A stretch of DNA of 64,000 nucleotides, taken from the NCBI GenBank assembly GCA_036703275.1, contig DATNPK010000011.1, forward strand, positions 124,001 through 188,000, read 5' to 3'. A program made the position numbers and the translations under genes. Position 1 is the first letter of the stretch. The number at the start of each line of letters is the position of its first letter. Positions 27,820-37,965 of this stretch are shown here, in pieces. This DNA comes from Coleofasciculaceae cyanobacterium (GTDB taxonomy: Bacteria; Cyanobacteriota; Cyanobacteriia; Cyanobacteriales; Xenococcaceae). The notes beneath the pieces were generated by a model, which saw only the letters and a list, made by a program, of their open reading frames with translations, was not told the origin of the DNA and ran no database searches.

Positions 27820-28133
27820 TACAAAAATCTAATTTAGGTTTTAATTTTCAACTTAGAACTGATAACCATTGTATGCTGCCAACTGAGCTATATTCAACTT
27901 AAATTGCCGATCTTTATGCCAGTCCCATTATTCAAATTGTAAGATTTTGCGTACCAATAATTTAAGCCCTATTTCTCAAATTAATTAGCATTGTCGCCAA
28001 CATTTCTCCTCGATCTCCTGTTACTTTTCTTTACTGTTTAGCAACATGATTCGTCACTTTCTAATCATATTGTTGCTTAACACTGATGGTATAAAAAAAG
28101 AAGGCTCATCATTAATTAAGGAGAAGATCGATC
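27820..28133. other. Intergenic region, nothing recognised
   Basis: About 310 bases between the divergent secG and the holin-family gene. Only AAGGAGA at 28119-28125 before the GTG start is notable. Confidence 0.5.
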
Positions 28134-28478
28134 GTGACTGGAATCCTCGTTACCTGGTTAGTAATCACCGTTAGTTTTTTAATCATTTCTAAATTGCCAA
28201 TCGGAGTTGAGATTGACAGTTTTGGCAAAGCGTTAATCTCAGCAGCAGTTTTTGGCATTCTCAACGCTATTTTACGACCTATATTGGGCTTTTTTACTTT
28301 TCCCTTAATTATTTTGACCTTTGGTTTGTTTCTTTTTATCTTGAATGCGATTATTTTTGGGCTGGCAGCTATGTTAGTACCAGGATTTAGATTACGCTGG
28401 GGTTTTTGGAGTGCTTTGATTGGCTCGATCGCTTTGAGCATAATTAATTCGCTAATTTTTACTTTGTTAGCAGCTTAA
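28134..28478 (+). CDS. Phage-holin-family (YvlD-like) small membrane protein
   Basis: 114 residues from GTG, with AAGGAGA eight bases upstream. Four hydrophobic segments follow the YvlD/DUF360 pattern: VTWLVITVSFLIISKLPIG, the conserved ALISAAVFGILNAILRPILG, a third helix through IILTFGLFLFILNAIIFGL, and LIGSIALSIINSLIFTLL. Despite the family label there is no phage context. In other bacteria such proteins are linked to envelope stress. Confidence 0.85.
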   Translation: MTGILVTWLVITVSFLIISKLPIGVEIDSFGKALISAAVFGILNAILRPILGFFTFPLIILTFGLFLFILNAIIFGLAAMLVPGFRLRWGFWSALIGSIALSIINSLIFTLLAA

Positions 28479-28685
28479 AGATTACTAAGAAAAATTTACA
28501 AATTTTGATTGGCAAACTATCCAGAGAATCTTACGCTCAACACGGTTGACTTACGAATCTTTGTTATTAACAGAGAAATAGCCGCAAAAAAGCCATTATT
28601 TCAACTTCCTCACAATTTCTTCACGCTTAATTTCTATCTTAAATAATCACAATTTTTGATCGATCTAAATCTAAAAGGTGAATGA

Positions 28686-29075
28686 ATGGCGAATTCTAAT
28701 CTGAGCCAACAAGATTTATATTTTGAATTGAATACTTCTAACGGTGAAGATATTTCTCTAGAAGATTTTCAATCGTTTGTCGATCGTGTGATTACCCCGA
28801 GGTTTCCTAATGGCTTGACCATTTTTGATGCACAAGGGCAATTTCAAGACATTACGGGAGAAGCGATCGAAGAGTCATCTCAAGTTGTTAGCCTGGCGAT
28901 CGAAGATACGGCAACCAACGAAACTGCTATCAAAGAAATTGTTGAAGAATATATCAAATTTCAGCAAGAAAGTGTTCTTACCGTTGTCGATGAGGATATA
29001 CAAGCTCCAAACAACAGCTTATGCCAGGATTATACTAGTGATATGTTTGCCAGTATTGAAGTAGATTTTTGGTAA
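28686..29075 (+). CDS. DUF3574-like protein
   Basis: 129 residues. The core SLEDFQSFVDRVITPRFPNG, followed by LTIFDAQGQFQDITGE, matches the DUF3574 pattern (W/F-x2-FVDxVITPRFPdGhTVxDaxGQw). SQVVSLAIEDTATNETAIKE follows. The C-terminal 30 residues, with CQDYTSDMFASIEVDFW, look lineage-specific. No signal peptide is present, although many relatives have one. Function unknown. The gene is followed by the repeat mosaic at 29.1-29.46 kb. Confidence 0.75.
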   Translation: MANSNLSQQDLYFELNTSNGEDISLEDFQSFVDRVITPRFPNGLTIFDAQGQFQDITGEAIEESSQVVSLAIEDTATNETAIKEIVEEYIKFQQESVLTVVDEDIQAPNNSLCQDYTSDMFASIEVDFW

Positions 29076-29154
29076 CACTACCTTTTTGACTGCGCTTTTG
29101 GGTTGAGTAGAACACACAAGTTTAATCTGAAAAACTAATAGCGCGAAGGGCTGA

Positions 29155-29455
29155 AGTAATAAGTCCGTGCATGATAAGCGGAGCAGCGGACGCGATATGC
29201 GGAGCGGTATCCTTTAGGACGTAAGGAGGACGCGACGTAAGGAGCTAATCCTTTAGGGCTAATCCTTTAGGGCGGTCTTGGGCAAAGCCCAAGTATAGCG
29301 ATATCCGAAGGTGTATCCGTGATAGACTGCTTCAAGAAGCTACGCCCTAAAGGCGCAAGGGCAGGAGTGCGGTTTAACCGTGAATGCGCGACAAGGGGGC
29401 TAGGGGGCCCAAAATAATTTTTACTACCCAACAAATTAATCTGGACGTAGTACTA
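29155..29455. repeat. Composite repeat mosaic with MITE-like end
   Basis: Region rich in CCTTTAGG, GGAGCGG and GCTTCAAGAAGC words. Bases 29271-29318 are identical to the reverse complement of 48687-48734 (48 bp) and contain the hairpin CTTGGGC-AAA-GCCCAAG. Bases ~29358-29455 align, at roughly three-quarters identity, to 54647-54745. They end in ACGTAGTACTACC, matching the inverted end of the element at 54.54 kb. The region therefore combines two repeat families. No protein frame is seen. Confidence 0.75.
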
Positions 29456-29495
29456 CCAAGTCTCTTATTGCTTTTGAAAGTTAGAAGTTAGACAT

Positions 29496-32400
29496 TTAAG
29501 GAATTAATTTATTGGTAAAGGCTACCGCACCACTGATAATTTTTGCCAACGCCGAAGGTGCTTCTAGGGGTAGATTATGTCCCCCAGAAACGACAACTTT
29601 AGTAGCATTGGGCATTGCTTCTTGCTGATTATTTAAGTCTTCGATACGGTTGAAATTACTTTTATCTCCATAAACTAGGGTAATTGGTACTTTGATTTTC
29701 TTTAATAGTTTTAAGTAGCGCGATCGCCCAATACCATTGAGACTAATTCCAGCCCTAGTACGTAATAGGGGTTCCCAACGCCATCGCACACCGCCTTCGC
29801 AGGGTTCAGTAATTCTTTCGGCTAACATCATTGCCAAGGAAAGAGAAATTGCTGGAGTCGCCTTGCATAAACGTTCTGCTGCTGCTTCCACATTAGGGAA
29901 TACAGGATGTTCTGGAGGCGTAGCCATCGAGTTTAATTGATTTGTCAAAGTAGTTGTGGGATCTTCATCTTCATTCAGCGTAGGCAAAATAGTCTCTACC
30001 AAGACGATATTTTTGATTCTTTGGGGTCTAATAGTAGCAAAAATTGCTCCTAAAACCGAACCTAATGAATGTCCCACCAGAATAAAGGCTTTTCCTGCCA
30101 GAATTTCGACAATAGCATCAATATCCCCTAGAAAGTCGATCAGGTTGTATGAACCGCCTTTACCGACGCGATCGCTTCTACCGTGTCCTCGTAAGTCTGG
30201 GGCAATTACCCGATAACCTTTTTGGGCTAAGCGAATTGCTACTTCTGACCAAGCTGCACCCTGTTCTAAAATGCCGTGTAAGCAGAGTACTAAAGGTCCT
30301 TCTTCTGGTCCCCAGGTACATAAACAAATTTTTAAACCTCTGATCGTAATTAAGGTTTCTTCCATCAGTAAATCGACAACATCAGTATTGGCTTCATAAG
30401 GGAGTTCATACTTCAGTTGTCTGGCAAGCTGTTGGGTATAAGTACCTAAAATATTAGGAAGCTGAATATTTTTCCAAGTTTGGGCTAGCTGGGCATCAAT
30501 CTTTTGGTGATTAAGGAAATTGGGATCGCCTAAAGACATTGCGGTGTCGTTAACACCATCGGTCATGCGATCGCCTTGGTAGGGAGTTAATACGGCTCGA
30601 TCGAAAGGAATCTCCAGAAAGTTACAGATATCCGTCAATACTTCTTGAGGTTTACTGACCAAATCTTCGTAATAAACTAGATGATAGCGTTCGGGGTCGA
30701 TTTCTTGCGCCAAGTCGAGAATGTTTTGGTTACTTTCGCGCCAAATTAATTCCGCTAACTGATAAGGATCGGAGTTACCGCCGACTAACTTATCCATCCG
30801 CATCCGCGCAAATGATTCGACTACCGAGTAGGGATGGCGCACTAAATGAATGTATTTAGCACCTTTAAAGATAGTTTCTGCTTTGGACAAAGTTTCGCGG
30901 TTACTGGCGTAGGTAGGAGATTTGTCAACTAAAAGGCGATCGCCCGCTAACTGCTGTAGCTGATGATAAACTTCAGCAACGGAAGCATTTTCAGCTGTTA
31001 AGCGATCGATTAATTCTTGACTTTGGACTGCATTAATATTTTTTAAGGACATAAAAGCCCGTTTTAGCCCTTCTCCTAGCTGAGAAACCCCTAATTCTTG
31101 TTTTCGCTCTGCCATAGTATCAAAAGGCAACAGGTGCAGTTCGGGAGGAGAAGATAAGCTAGGATGTCCTGCTAGCATAACTCGCAACAAAGTTGAACCA
31201 GAACGAGGACTGGAGAGTATAAAGGCAGCAGGAGGTAGTTTATCCGTTAATAAATTAATTTTTGGCGCATGACTGGCTTTTTTAGTCGATTTAACTGTTT
31301 GTTCATGAGCTTTAGCAAATTCTGTGGCTAAATACGCCGCTAAGTTGTCGATCCGAGGGCGTTCGTAAAACTCTCTAGGATAGAGAATTAACTGAAGATC
31401 TGTTTTTAGCTGGTTGATCGCTTCCATCACCATCAAAGAATCCATGCCCAGATCTAGCAAACTATCGTCGAGCGATAAATTGTCTGGCTGAATTTGGAGT
31501 ATTTCGGCGATCGCCTTTTGCAGATATTGAGTCAGATATTCGGGACGTTTTTCAATTGAGGTTGCCAGTAATTCTTGATAGATCCGCGTTTCAGTTTTGT
31601 CTTTTGGCTGAGTAACTAACTGCGAGAAGTAGTTGGACTTTTGTAGATAAGTCAGCTTTTGACTTAACTGCTGCCAGTCAGCCCTAATCACTCCTACCTG
31701 AGTTGATTCACTAGTTAGCAACTGCTCTAAAGCGAATAATCCAGCCTCAGGCTGAATCAACTCCACACCTTTGACGTTGAACCCTTGCTTAACCGCCATG
31801 CCGCTATCTCCCCAAGCACCCCAATTAATACTCAAGGCAGGTAAATTGAGACTACGGCGATAACGAGCGATCGCATCTAAACCTGTGTTAGCAATGCTGT
31901 AGTTACCTTGTCCTGGTGAACCAATCATCGCAACGGCAGAAGAAAACAGCACCATGAAGTCTAGCTCGATGTCTTTAGTTAAGCAATGTAAATTCCAAGC
32001 ACCTGTAACTTTTGGCGCAATTACTCGGTTGAATCTCGCCCAGGTTTGCCTCTGTAACAAACCATCATCTAAGATTCCCGCAGCATGAATAATTCCCTTG
32101 ATTGGAGATGAAAAGACAATCTTTTTTAGTGCCTCATAATCAGTGATATCAACCAGAATGGGCTCAACGACAACGCCCTGCTGTTCTAATTTGTCAATCG
32201 CTTGTTGGGCGTGTTCTGAAGGTTGGTTTCTTCCTAGTAGCAATAGATGCTTAGCACCTTTCTGGGCTAACCACCGAGCAACCTGCAAACCCAATGAACC
32301 TAATCCTCCTGTAATTAGATAAGAACCATCAGGATTCAATTTTAGGGTTTTATTTGAATTTATACCTGATGCTTTTTGCAAACGAGGTACATATAATTTT

Positions 32401-35400
32401 TCTGGGCGTATTGCCACGCGATCTTCTTTACTGTCAGCGGCAATAACTTCCAGCACGCGATCGGCTTCATTCCCAGTAGGTTTGCTAGCCAGATCGAGAA
32501 TGCCGCCCCAATACTCAGGATGTTCGAGCGCGATCGCATTGGCCAATCCCCAGAGACAGCTAGAAGCAATGACATCACTACCTAAATTCTGCTCAATTTG
32601 ATTTCCTCTAGTAGCTAGCCAGATCGGCGCATTAAGCGAGTTGGCGGACAAAGCCTGAATCAAATTTAAAATATTGGTACAGTGTTGCTGCTGATAGTTA
32701 TTTATGGCTGTAATGGTTTCTGCTTGAGGATTATCTAAGCTTGTCAGATAAATAATTTTGTCTAGGCTGTGATGTTTGCTCAATATCTGGGTTAAATTAG
32801 CTGAATCGAGATGGCGATCGCTAATAACAGTACAATGCTGCTGCTGTTGGGTTAATTTAGCGGCAAGCTGCTTACCTAAGCCACGATCATCGGCAAAAAT
32901 TAGCCAACTGTAATCGGATTGTAACTCGACGCTTAATTCTGGTGGATATACCTGCCACTCGATCTGATAAAAATCAGGAGGTTGAGACTCAGACTGATTA
33001 CCCGATGGTAGATACACCTCCACCTTGCTGTTAGTATTAGCGGCTTTAGTTAACCAATAGCTTTGTCTTTGGAAAGAATAGGTAGGCAAAGCAATTTTCT
33101 GACTGCTATTGCCTTGTGCTACATTTTGCCAATCAACGGCTATCCCTCGGACATATAAAGAGCCAAGACTTTGCAACACTTGCTGCCAATCTTTCTTCTT
33201 GGGGCGTAAACTAGGTAGCCATAGGTGATCGGGATTGACCTTACTGTCAGTTGCTAGGGTAGAGCGTCCCATCCCGATTAAGATTGGTTTTGAGCCAATT
33301 TCCAAAAAGATATTACATTCTTGCTGCAAAGTTTGCATCCCATCTGCAAAACGCACAGGAGCAACCACATGGTTTACCCAGTAATCAGCAGTCGCTATTT
33401 CGGCTGTAGCTATATTACCTGTAACGTTAGAAATTAATTTTACTTGAGGTGCGAGATATTCAACCGACTCAGCAACCGCCCTAAATTCCGCCAAAATCGG
33501 ATTCATGAGCGGCGAATGGAAAGCATGAGAAACCTTTAGCTGTTTGCTCTTAATCCCCTGAGACTCAAACTTACTAACTACTTCCTGTACTGTAGTTTTC
33601 TCCCCAGAAATGACAATACTTTGAGGAGTATTGATAGCGGCGATCGCAATGTGATCGCCAAAAGGTTCAATTGTTGACTTGACAGTAGCCTCATCGACAA
33701 ATACCGCAAACATATCTCCTGCTTGAGACAAGCTTTGCATCAGCTTACCTCTTGTAGCCACTAGCTTTAAAGCGTCAGCTAAACTAAACACCCCTGCTAA
33801 AGTAGCAGCAACGTATTCCCCCACGCTATGTCCGATTAAGGCTGCGGGTTTAACTCCCCAGTTGAGCCACATCTGCGCCACAGCATATTCCAGAGCAAAA
33901 ATCGCTGGCTGAGTATAAACGGTTTCATCGAGAAGGGATGAAGGATGCAGGATGAAGGATGAGGCATCAGGATAGAGAACATCAAGCAGGGGTTGGTCTA
34001 AATATGAATTCAGGATTTGGGCGCAGCGATCGATCGCCTGTTTAAAGACTGGTTGGGTTTTATATAGTTGAGCGCCCATATTCACATATTGCGAACCTTG
34101 TCCTGTAAACAGAAACGCTATTTGATGATTATTTTTAGCATCACCATAAACAATTCCTTTTTCTGATTGTGACGCGCTCAAACTTGCTAGTTTTTGCTGT
34201 AATTGCGCCTTAGAATTGACGGCGATCGCCAGACGATGGTTAAAATGGGTACGCCCAACATTAGCCGTATAGCAGATATCAGCTAAGGTAGCCTCTGGAT
34301 TACTTGCTAGATAATCTTGGTAGCTCAATACCAAATCCTTTAGTGCTGGTTCAGTTTTGGCTGATAGAGTTAACAGCTCAAACGGACGTTCGAGCAATAT
34401 TTCTCGCTCCGAGCCTTGGATGGCTGTCTCGCCGTCTTCGAGAATCACATGAGCATTTGTGCCGCCAAACCCAAAAGAGCTGACCCCAGCATATCTAATT
34501 TCTGAATGCCAAGGCTGTAGCTGCTGAGGCACGGTAATTTTAGTGTCTGATAAATCAATCAGCGGATTTAGCTGTTTAAAGTGTAGGTTAGGTGGGATGG
34601 CTTTGTTTTGCAAACAAAGTACCGTTTTAATTAACCCCGCAATTCCTGCTGCTGCTTCTAGGTGACCAATATTGGTTTTAAGCGATCCCAGGTAACAAAA
34701 GTGTTCTGCTTGACCCAAAACAGCTTTGAGGGAATTAACTTCAATCGGATCGCCCAAAGATGTTCCTGTACCGTGAGACTCAATGTAGCTAATTTCGGTA
34801 GCAGCAACATTAGCATTAGCCAAAGCCTGACGAATAACTTCCTGTTGCGATAATCCATTCGGAGCAGTCAAACCATTGCTACGCCCATCTTGATTGATTG
34901 CCGAGCCTTTAATAACCGCCAAAATGCGATCGCCGTCTCGTCGAGCATCAGCCAACCGCTTGAGAATGACAACTCCGCAGCCTTCTCCGCGAACATATCC
35001 ATCCGCATCAGCATCAAAAGTTTTGCAGCGTCCATCTTCGGCCATCATCCCAGCAATCGAGAAAGTTTGAGTTAGTTCGGGGGTCAAGATCAAATTAACG
35101 CCACCAGCGATCGCCAGATTGCATTCTCCAGTTTTCAAACTCTGACTAGCCAAATGTAATGCCACTAGAGAAGAAGAACAAGCGGTATCTACCGCCAATG
35201 AAGGGCCTTTTAGATCTAAAAGATAAGAAAGGCGATTAGCAGCGATACTATGAGCATTTCCCGTGCCTAAGTAAGCATCTACGTCTACCCCATAGTGGAA
35301 TCTCAACTGAGAGTAATCGCTACTGCTGATCCCGATAAACACACCAGTATTACTACTGGTTAATTTTTGAGTGGTTATTGCTGCATCTTCTAAAGCTGAC

Positions 35401-37712
35401 CAGCTTACCTCCAACAAGAGCCTTTGCTGTGGATCGATACTTTGAGCTTCACGGGGAGTTATCCCAAAAAACTGTGGGTCAAATTGGTCTACATCATCAA
35501 TAAAGCCACCCCAGCTTGCTCCTTCCCAGCGATCGCTTTTAGTAATTGCGTCTTTACCTTCTTGTAATAGCTGCCAAAATTGTTCGGGATTGTTTGCCCC
35601 AGGAAAACGACATCCGATGCCGATAATAGCTATTTCCGTTTGATTACTGTTAACTGTTAACTGTTGACTATTGACTGGTGACTGTTGACTATTGACTGGT
35701 GACTGGGATAAATAAGCAGCAAGTTCGACAATATTCGGATAGTCGTAAACCACAGTAGGAGAAAGCTTAATTTTGAGCCAGTCTTCTAAATCGGCGGACA
35801 GACTAACGGCAGCCACAGAATTTAAACCTAAACTAGCAAAGGGTTCGTCGATCTCTATTTCTGAGGTAGGTACACCCAAACGCTGCGCCAGATTTTCAAT
35901 TAACCAATCTTGAATCTGATTTTGTTTTTGATTAGATTCAGGCTGGACAAAAATCTCGCTCCTACTTGTGACTTTTGACTTATACTCGCCAACGCCATTC
36001 AAACTACCAGCTAAATATCCTGCTTTACAGGCATGACGCTGAATTTTACCGCTAGATGTTTTGGGAATGCTGCCTGTTTTGAGTAGAACTATGGCGTGGG
36101 TTTGTAGTTCGTGCTCTTGGGCGATCGCACTTTTAATTGCTTTAGTAACTTCTTCCACATTCAGCTTACGCAAAGAAGTTCGCTTAATTTCGGGAGTAAT
36201 TACAAGCTGTTCTTCACCAGCCACTTCCACGGCAAAGGCTGCGGTATTTCCCCCGCTAATAGCTTCATGAGCATTGTCAACGGTTAGTTCAAGATCCTGT
36301 GGATAGTAATTGCGTCCGCGAATAATAATTAAATCTTTTAAACGTCCTGTGACAAACAATTCTCCGTCTTGTAGAAAACCTAAATCTCCTGTTCGTAACC
36401 AACCTGCTTCCTGGGTATCAGTTAATACCGCATCAAAGCTATGAACACTTAAGTCGGGACGATTCCAATATCCTTGGGCGACACTATCGCTTTTTGCCCA
36501 AATTTCGCCAACTTTACCCTCAGAATATTGGTTTAGGGTTTGAGGATTGACGATCGCAATACTTTGTCCTGGGGTATTATTACCGCTACTAACTAGGGTA
36601 ATACTATCCTGATTACTGGAGACAACAGCGCGATTCTCTTCTAGTTCTTTGATATCGAAGCTAGCAGTAATAGGTTCATTGCCTCTTGTGCTTCCCGTAA
36701 TCATCAAGGTAGATTCCGCCATGCCATAGCAAGGGTAGAAAGCCCGACGTTCAAATCCACAGTCACGAAAATATTCACTAAAACGTTCTATGGTTTCGGC
36801 TCTAATTGGCTCGGCCCCAGAAAAAGCCAGCTCCCAACAGCTTAAATTTAAAGTTGCTTTCTGCTCAGGAGTAACCCGCTCTACACAGAGATCGTAGGCA
36901 AAATTTGGCCCTCCATTAGTTTGCGCTCCATAGCGAGATATTGCCTCTAGCCAACGATAAGGACGCTGTAAGAAGGTTACGGGTGCCATTAGGTACATTG
37001 AAGAACCAACAAAAACAGGCTGGATAATCGAGCCGATTAAACCCATATCGTGATAGGGAGGAAGCCAAGATACTAGCGTATGTTCCCGCTCGTTGCCAAA
37101 GCAACGCTGAATTGTTTTGGTGTTGGCAATTAAATTACCATGGCTAACCATCACTCCTTTAGGCTTGCCCGTTGAACCACTGGTATATTGCAAAAAAGCC
37201 AGACTGTCTGAAGAGATCGCACTGTACTGCCAACCTGTGGCCAAACTTAGTTCAAAAGTATCAGTGGCAAGAAAGGCAACTTTTTCGGTAGCATTATGAC
37301 TGGCAAACTTGCTGGCAACCTGCTCCTGAATAGATTTTGTCGTGAGGGCAAAATTAGCTTCTGCATCAGCTACGATCGCCAGTAACCTCTCAATAGAACG
37401 ATTGGATCGGGGTGGATATACAGGAACGGCTACCACTCCTGCATACAAGCAACCCAAGAAAGCTGTAATAAAATCTAGCCCTGGCTGATAGAGCAGTAAT
37501 GCTCTTTGCCCTTTAGCATTTCGATTTTGCAAGATAAAAGCGATCGCCTTCGCTTTCTCATTGAGTTGTTGATACGTGAGATTATCGATCTCAGTTTCAC
37601 CGTCAGCCAAGAAAGTAAATGCCCGTTTGCTAGGTTGAATACTTGCTTGTTCTTGTAATCGGTCTATTAGGGTTATTTGCTTGCTCAATCGATTCCTCTC
37701 TTTGCCACCCAC
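29496..37712 (-). CDS. ols: Olefin synthase, modular type I PKS (FAAL-ACP-KS-AT-KR-ACP-ST-TE)
   Basis: 2738 residues from GTG. A TTG at 37686-37688 preceded by GAGAGG is an alternative start. Domains, with approximate positions: fatty acyl-AMP ligase (1-575; YTSGSTGKPKGVMVSHGN), ACP1 (Ser ~630, LGLNSVAA), KS (Cys ~842, DTACSSSLVALHLA; HGTGTSLGDP; NIGHLEAAAG), AT (GHSVGEY ~1294, malonyl-type HAFHS), KR (TGGLGSLGLQVARWLA ~1804), ACP2 (LGMDSLMV ~2090), sulfotransferase (SSPRSGSTLLRV ~2169) and thioesterase (VGHSLGSVLG ~2545). This order and length match the cyanobacterial Ols enzyme. It activates a fatty acid, adds and reduces one malonyl unit, sulfates the beta-hydroxyl and releases a terminal olefin with CO2 and sulfate. 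The ACP1-KS linker is encoded by heptamer repeats. Confidence 0.95.
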   Translation of the reverse strand: MGGKERNRLSKQITLIDRLQEQASIQPSKRAFTFLADGETEIDNLTYQQLNEKAKAIAFILQNRNAKGQRALLLYQPGLDFITAFLGCLYAGVVAVPVYPPRSNRSIERLLAIVADAEANFALTTKSIQEQVASKFASHNATEKVAFLATDTFELSLATGWQYSAISSDSLAFLQYTSGSTGKPKGVMVSHGNLIANTKTIQRCFGNEREHTLVSWLPPYHDMGLIGSIIQPVFVGSSMYLMAPVTFLQRPYRWLEAISRYGAQTNGGPNFAYDLCVERVTPEQKATLNLSCWELAFSGAEPIRAETIERFSEYFRDCGFERRAFYPCYGMAESTLMITGSTRGNEPITASFDIKELEENRAVVSSNQDSITLVSSGNNTPGQSIAIVNPQTLNQYSEGKVGEIWAKSDSVAQGYWNRPDLSVHSFDAVLTDTQEAGWLRTGDLGFLQDGELFVTGRLKDLIIIRGRNYYPQDLELTVDNAHEAISGGNTAAFAVEVAGEEQLVITPEIKRTSLRKLNVEEVTKAIKSAIAQEHELQTHAIVLLKTGSIPKTSSGKIQRHACKAGYLAGSLNGVGEYKSKVTSRSEIFVQPESNQKQNQIQDWLIENLAQRLGVPTSEIEIDEPFASLGLNSVAAVSLSADLEDWLKIKLSPTVVYDYPNIVELAAYLSQSPVNSQQSPVNSQQLTVNSNQTEIAIIGIGCRFPGANNPEQFWQLLQEGKDAITKSDRWEGASWGGFIDDVDQFDPQFFGITPREAQSIDPQQRLLLEVSWSALEDAAITTQKLTSSNTGVFIGISSSDYSQLRFHYGVDVDAYLGTGNAHSIAANRLSYLLDLKGPSLAVDTACSSSLVALHLASQSLKTGECNLAIAGGVNLILTPELTQTFSIAGMMAEDGRCKTFDADADGYVRGEGCGVVILKRLADARRDGDRILAVIKGSAINQDGRSNGLTAPNGLSQQEVIRQALANANVAATEISYIESHGTGTSLGDPIEVNSLKAVLGQAEHFCYLGSLKTNIGHLEAAAGIAGLIKTVLCLQNKAIPPNLHFKQLNPLIDLSDTKITVPQQLQPWHSEIRYAGVSSFGFGGTNAHVILEDGETAIQGSEREILLERPFELLTLSAKTEPALKDLVLSYQDYLASNPEATLADICYTANVGRTHFNHRLAIAVNSKAQLQQKLASLSASQSEKGIVYGDAKNNHQIAFLFTGQGSQYVNMGAQLYKTQPVFKQAIDRCAQILNSYLDQPLLDVLYPDASSFILHPSSLLDETVYTQPAIFALEYAVAQMWLNWGVKPAALIGHSVGEYVAATLAGVFSLADALKLVATRGKLMQSLSQAGDMFAVFVDEATVKSTIEPFGDHIAIAAINTPQSIVISGEKTTVQEVVSKFESQGIKSKQLKVSHAFHSPLMNPILAEFRAVAESVEYLAPQVKLISNVTGNIATAEIATADYWVNHVVAPVRFADGMQTLQQECNIFLEIGSKPILIGMGRSTLATDSKVNPDHLWLPSLRPKKKDWQQVLQSLGSLYVRGIAVDWQNVAQGNSSQKIALPTYSFQRQSYWLTKAANTNSKVEVYLPSGNQSESQPPDFYQIEWQVYPPELSVELQSDYSWLIFADDRGLGKQLAAKLTQQQQHCTVISDRHLDSANLTQILSKHHSLDKIIYLTSLDNPQAETITAINNYQQQHCTNILNLIQALSANSLNAPIWLATRGNQIEQNLGSDVIASSCLWGLANAIALEHPEYWGGILDLASKPTGNEADRVLEVIAADSKEDRVAIRPEKLYVPRLQKASGINSNKTLKLNPDGSYLITGGLGSLGLQVARWLAQKGAKHLLLLGRNQPSEHAQQAIDKLEQQGVVVEPILVDITDYEALKKIVFSSPIKGIIHAAGILDDGLLQRQTWARFNRVIAPKVTGAWNLHCLTKDIELDFMVLFSSAVAMIGSPGQGNYSIANTGLDAIARYRRSLNLPALSINWGAWGDSGMAVKQGFNVKGVELIQPEAGLFALEQLLTSESTQVGVIRADWQQLSQKLTYLQKSNYFSQLVTQPKDKTETRIYQELLATSIEKRPEYLTQYLQKAIAEILQIQPDNLSLDDSLLDLGMDSLMVMEAINQLKTDLQLILYPREFYERPRIDNLAAYLATEFAKAHEQTVKSTKKASHAPKINLLTDKLPPAAFILSSPRSGSTLLRVMLAGHPSLSSPPELHLLPFDTMAERKQELGVSQLGEGLKRAFMSLKNINAVQSQELIDRLTAENASVAEVYHQLQQLAGDRLLVDKSPTYASNRETLSKAETIFKGAKYIHLVRHPYSVVESFARMRMDKLVGGNSDPYQLAELIWRESNQNILDLAQEIDPERYHLVYYEDLVSKPQEVLTDICNFLEIPFDRAVLTPYQGDRMTDGVNDTAMSLGDPNFLNHQKIDAQLAQTWKNIQLPNILGTYTQQLARQLKYELPYEANTDVVDLLMEETLITIRGLKICLCTWGPEEGPLVLCLHGILEQGAAWSEVAIRLAQKGYRVIAPDLRGHGRSDRVGKGGSYNLIDFLGDIDAIVEILAGKAFILVGHSLGSVLGAIFATIRPQRIKNIVLVETILPTLNEDEDPTTTLTNQLNSMATPPEHPVFPNVEAAAERLCKATPAISLSLAMMLAERITEPCEGGVRWRWEPLLRTRAGISLNGIGRSRYLKLLKKIKVPITLVYGDKSNFNRIEDLNNQQEAMPNATKVVVSGGHNLPLEAPSALAKIISGAVAFTNKLIP
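35648..35703. repeat. Eight tandem heptamers inside ols
   Basis: Eight consecutive 7-mers of the form TRTTRAC/TGGTGAC give a 56-base array. Because 7 x 3 = 21, the protein shows a repeated SPVNSQQ unit (7 residues) in the linker between ACP1 and KS. Confidence 0.85.
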
Positions 37713-37965
37713 TAAGCTAGATTTATGTATTTAGCTTATCCAAAAGCGAGGTATGTTTGTAAATACTCGCTAATGAAATAATATCTCAGACAAAGAATAA
37801 CTGATAAATAAAGAAAAATATAGTAAGAGGCACAACTCAGCAGTTAAACCTGTCAAAAAAAGTTGCTAGATTCAGAGCTTAAACATCAAAAAAACTCCCA
37901 GTATCTTGATGTACCAGGAGCAATTGCCAAAATCGCCATTAAATTACGCAGCTGAATTTAAGGCA
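37713..37965. other. Intergenic region upstream of ols with imperfect hairpin
   Basis: About 250 bases. CTCCCAGTATCTTGATGTACCAGGAG (positions about 37895-37920) can form an imperfect hairpin and may terminate the upstream transcript or lie in the ols leader. No promoter elements are assigned with confidence. Confidence 0.35.

Noticed and set aside
28134-28478. Prophage suggested by the holin-family name
   Set aside because: No other phage gene, integrase or lysis gene nearby. The protein fits the YvlD-like chromosomal family.
32360-36270. Several 60-90-residue antisense and shadow frames inside ols
   Set aside because: They lie wholly within the intact PKS frame and have no start sites or family features.
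29496-37712. Reading the first domain as a nonribosomal peptide adenylation domain
   Set aside because: The FAAL-type start, following ACP, and the terminal sulfotransferase plus thioesterase identify olefin synthase. No condensation domain exists.
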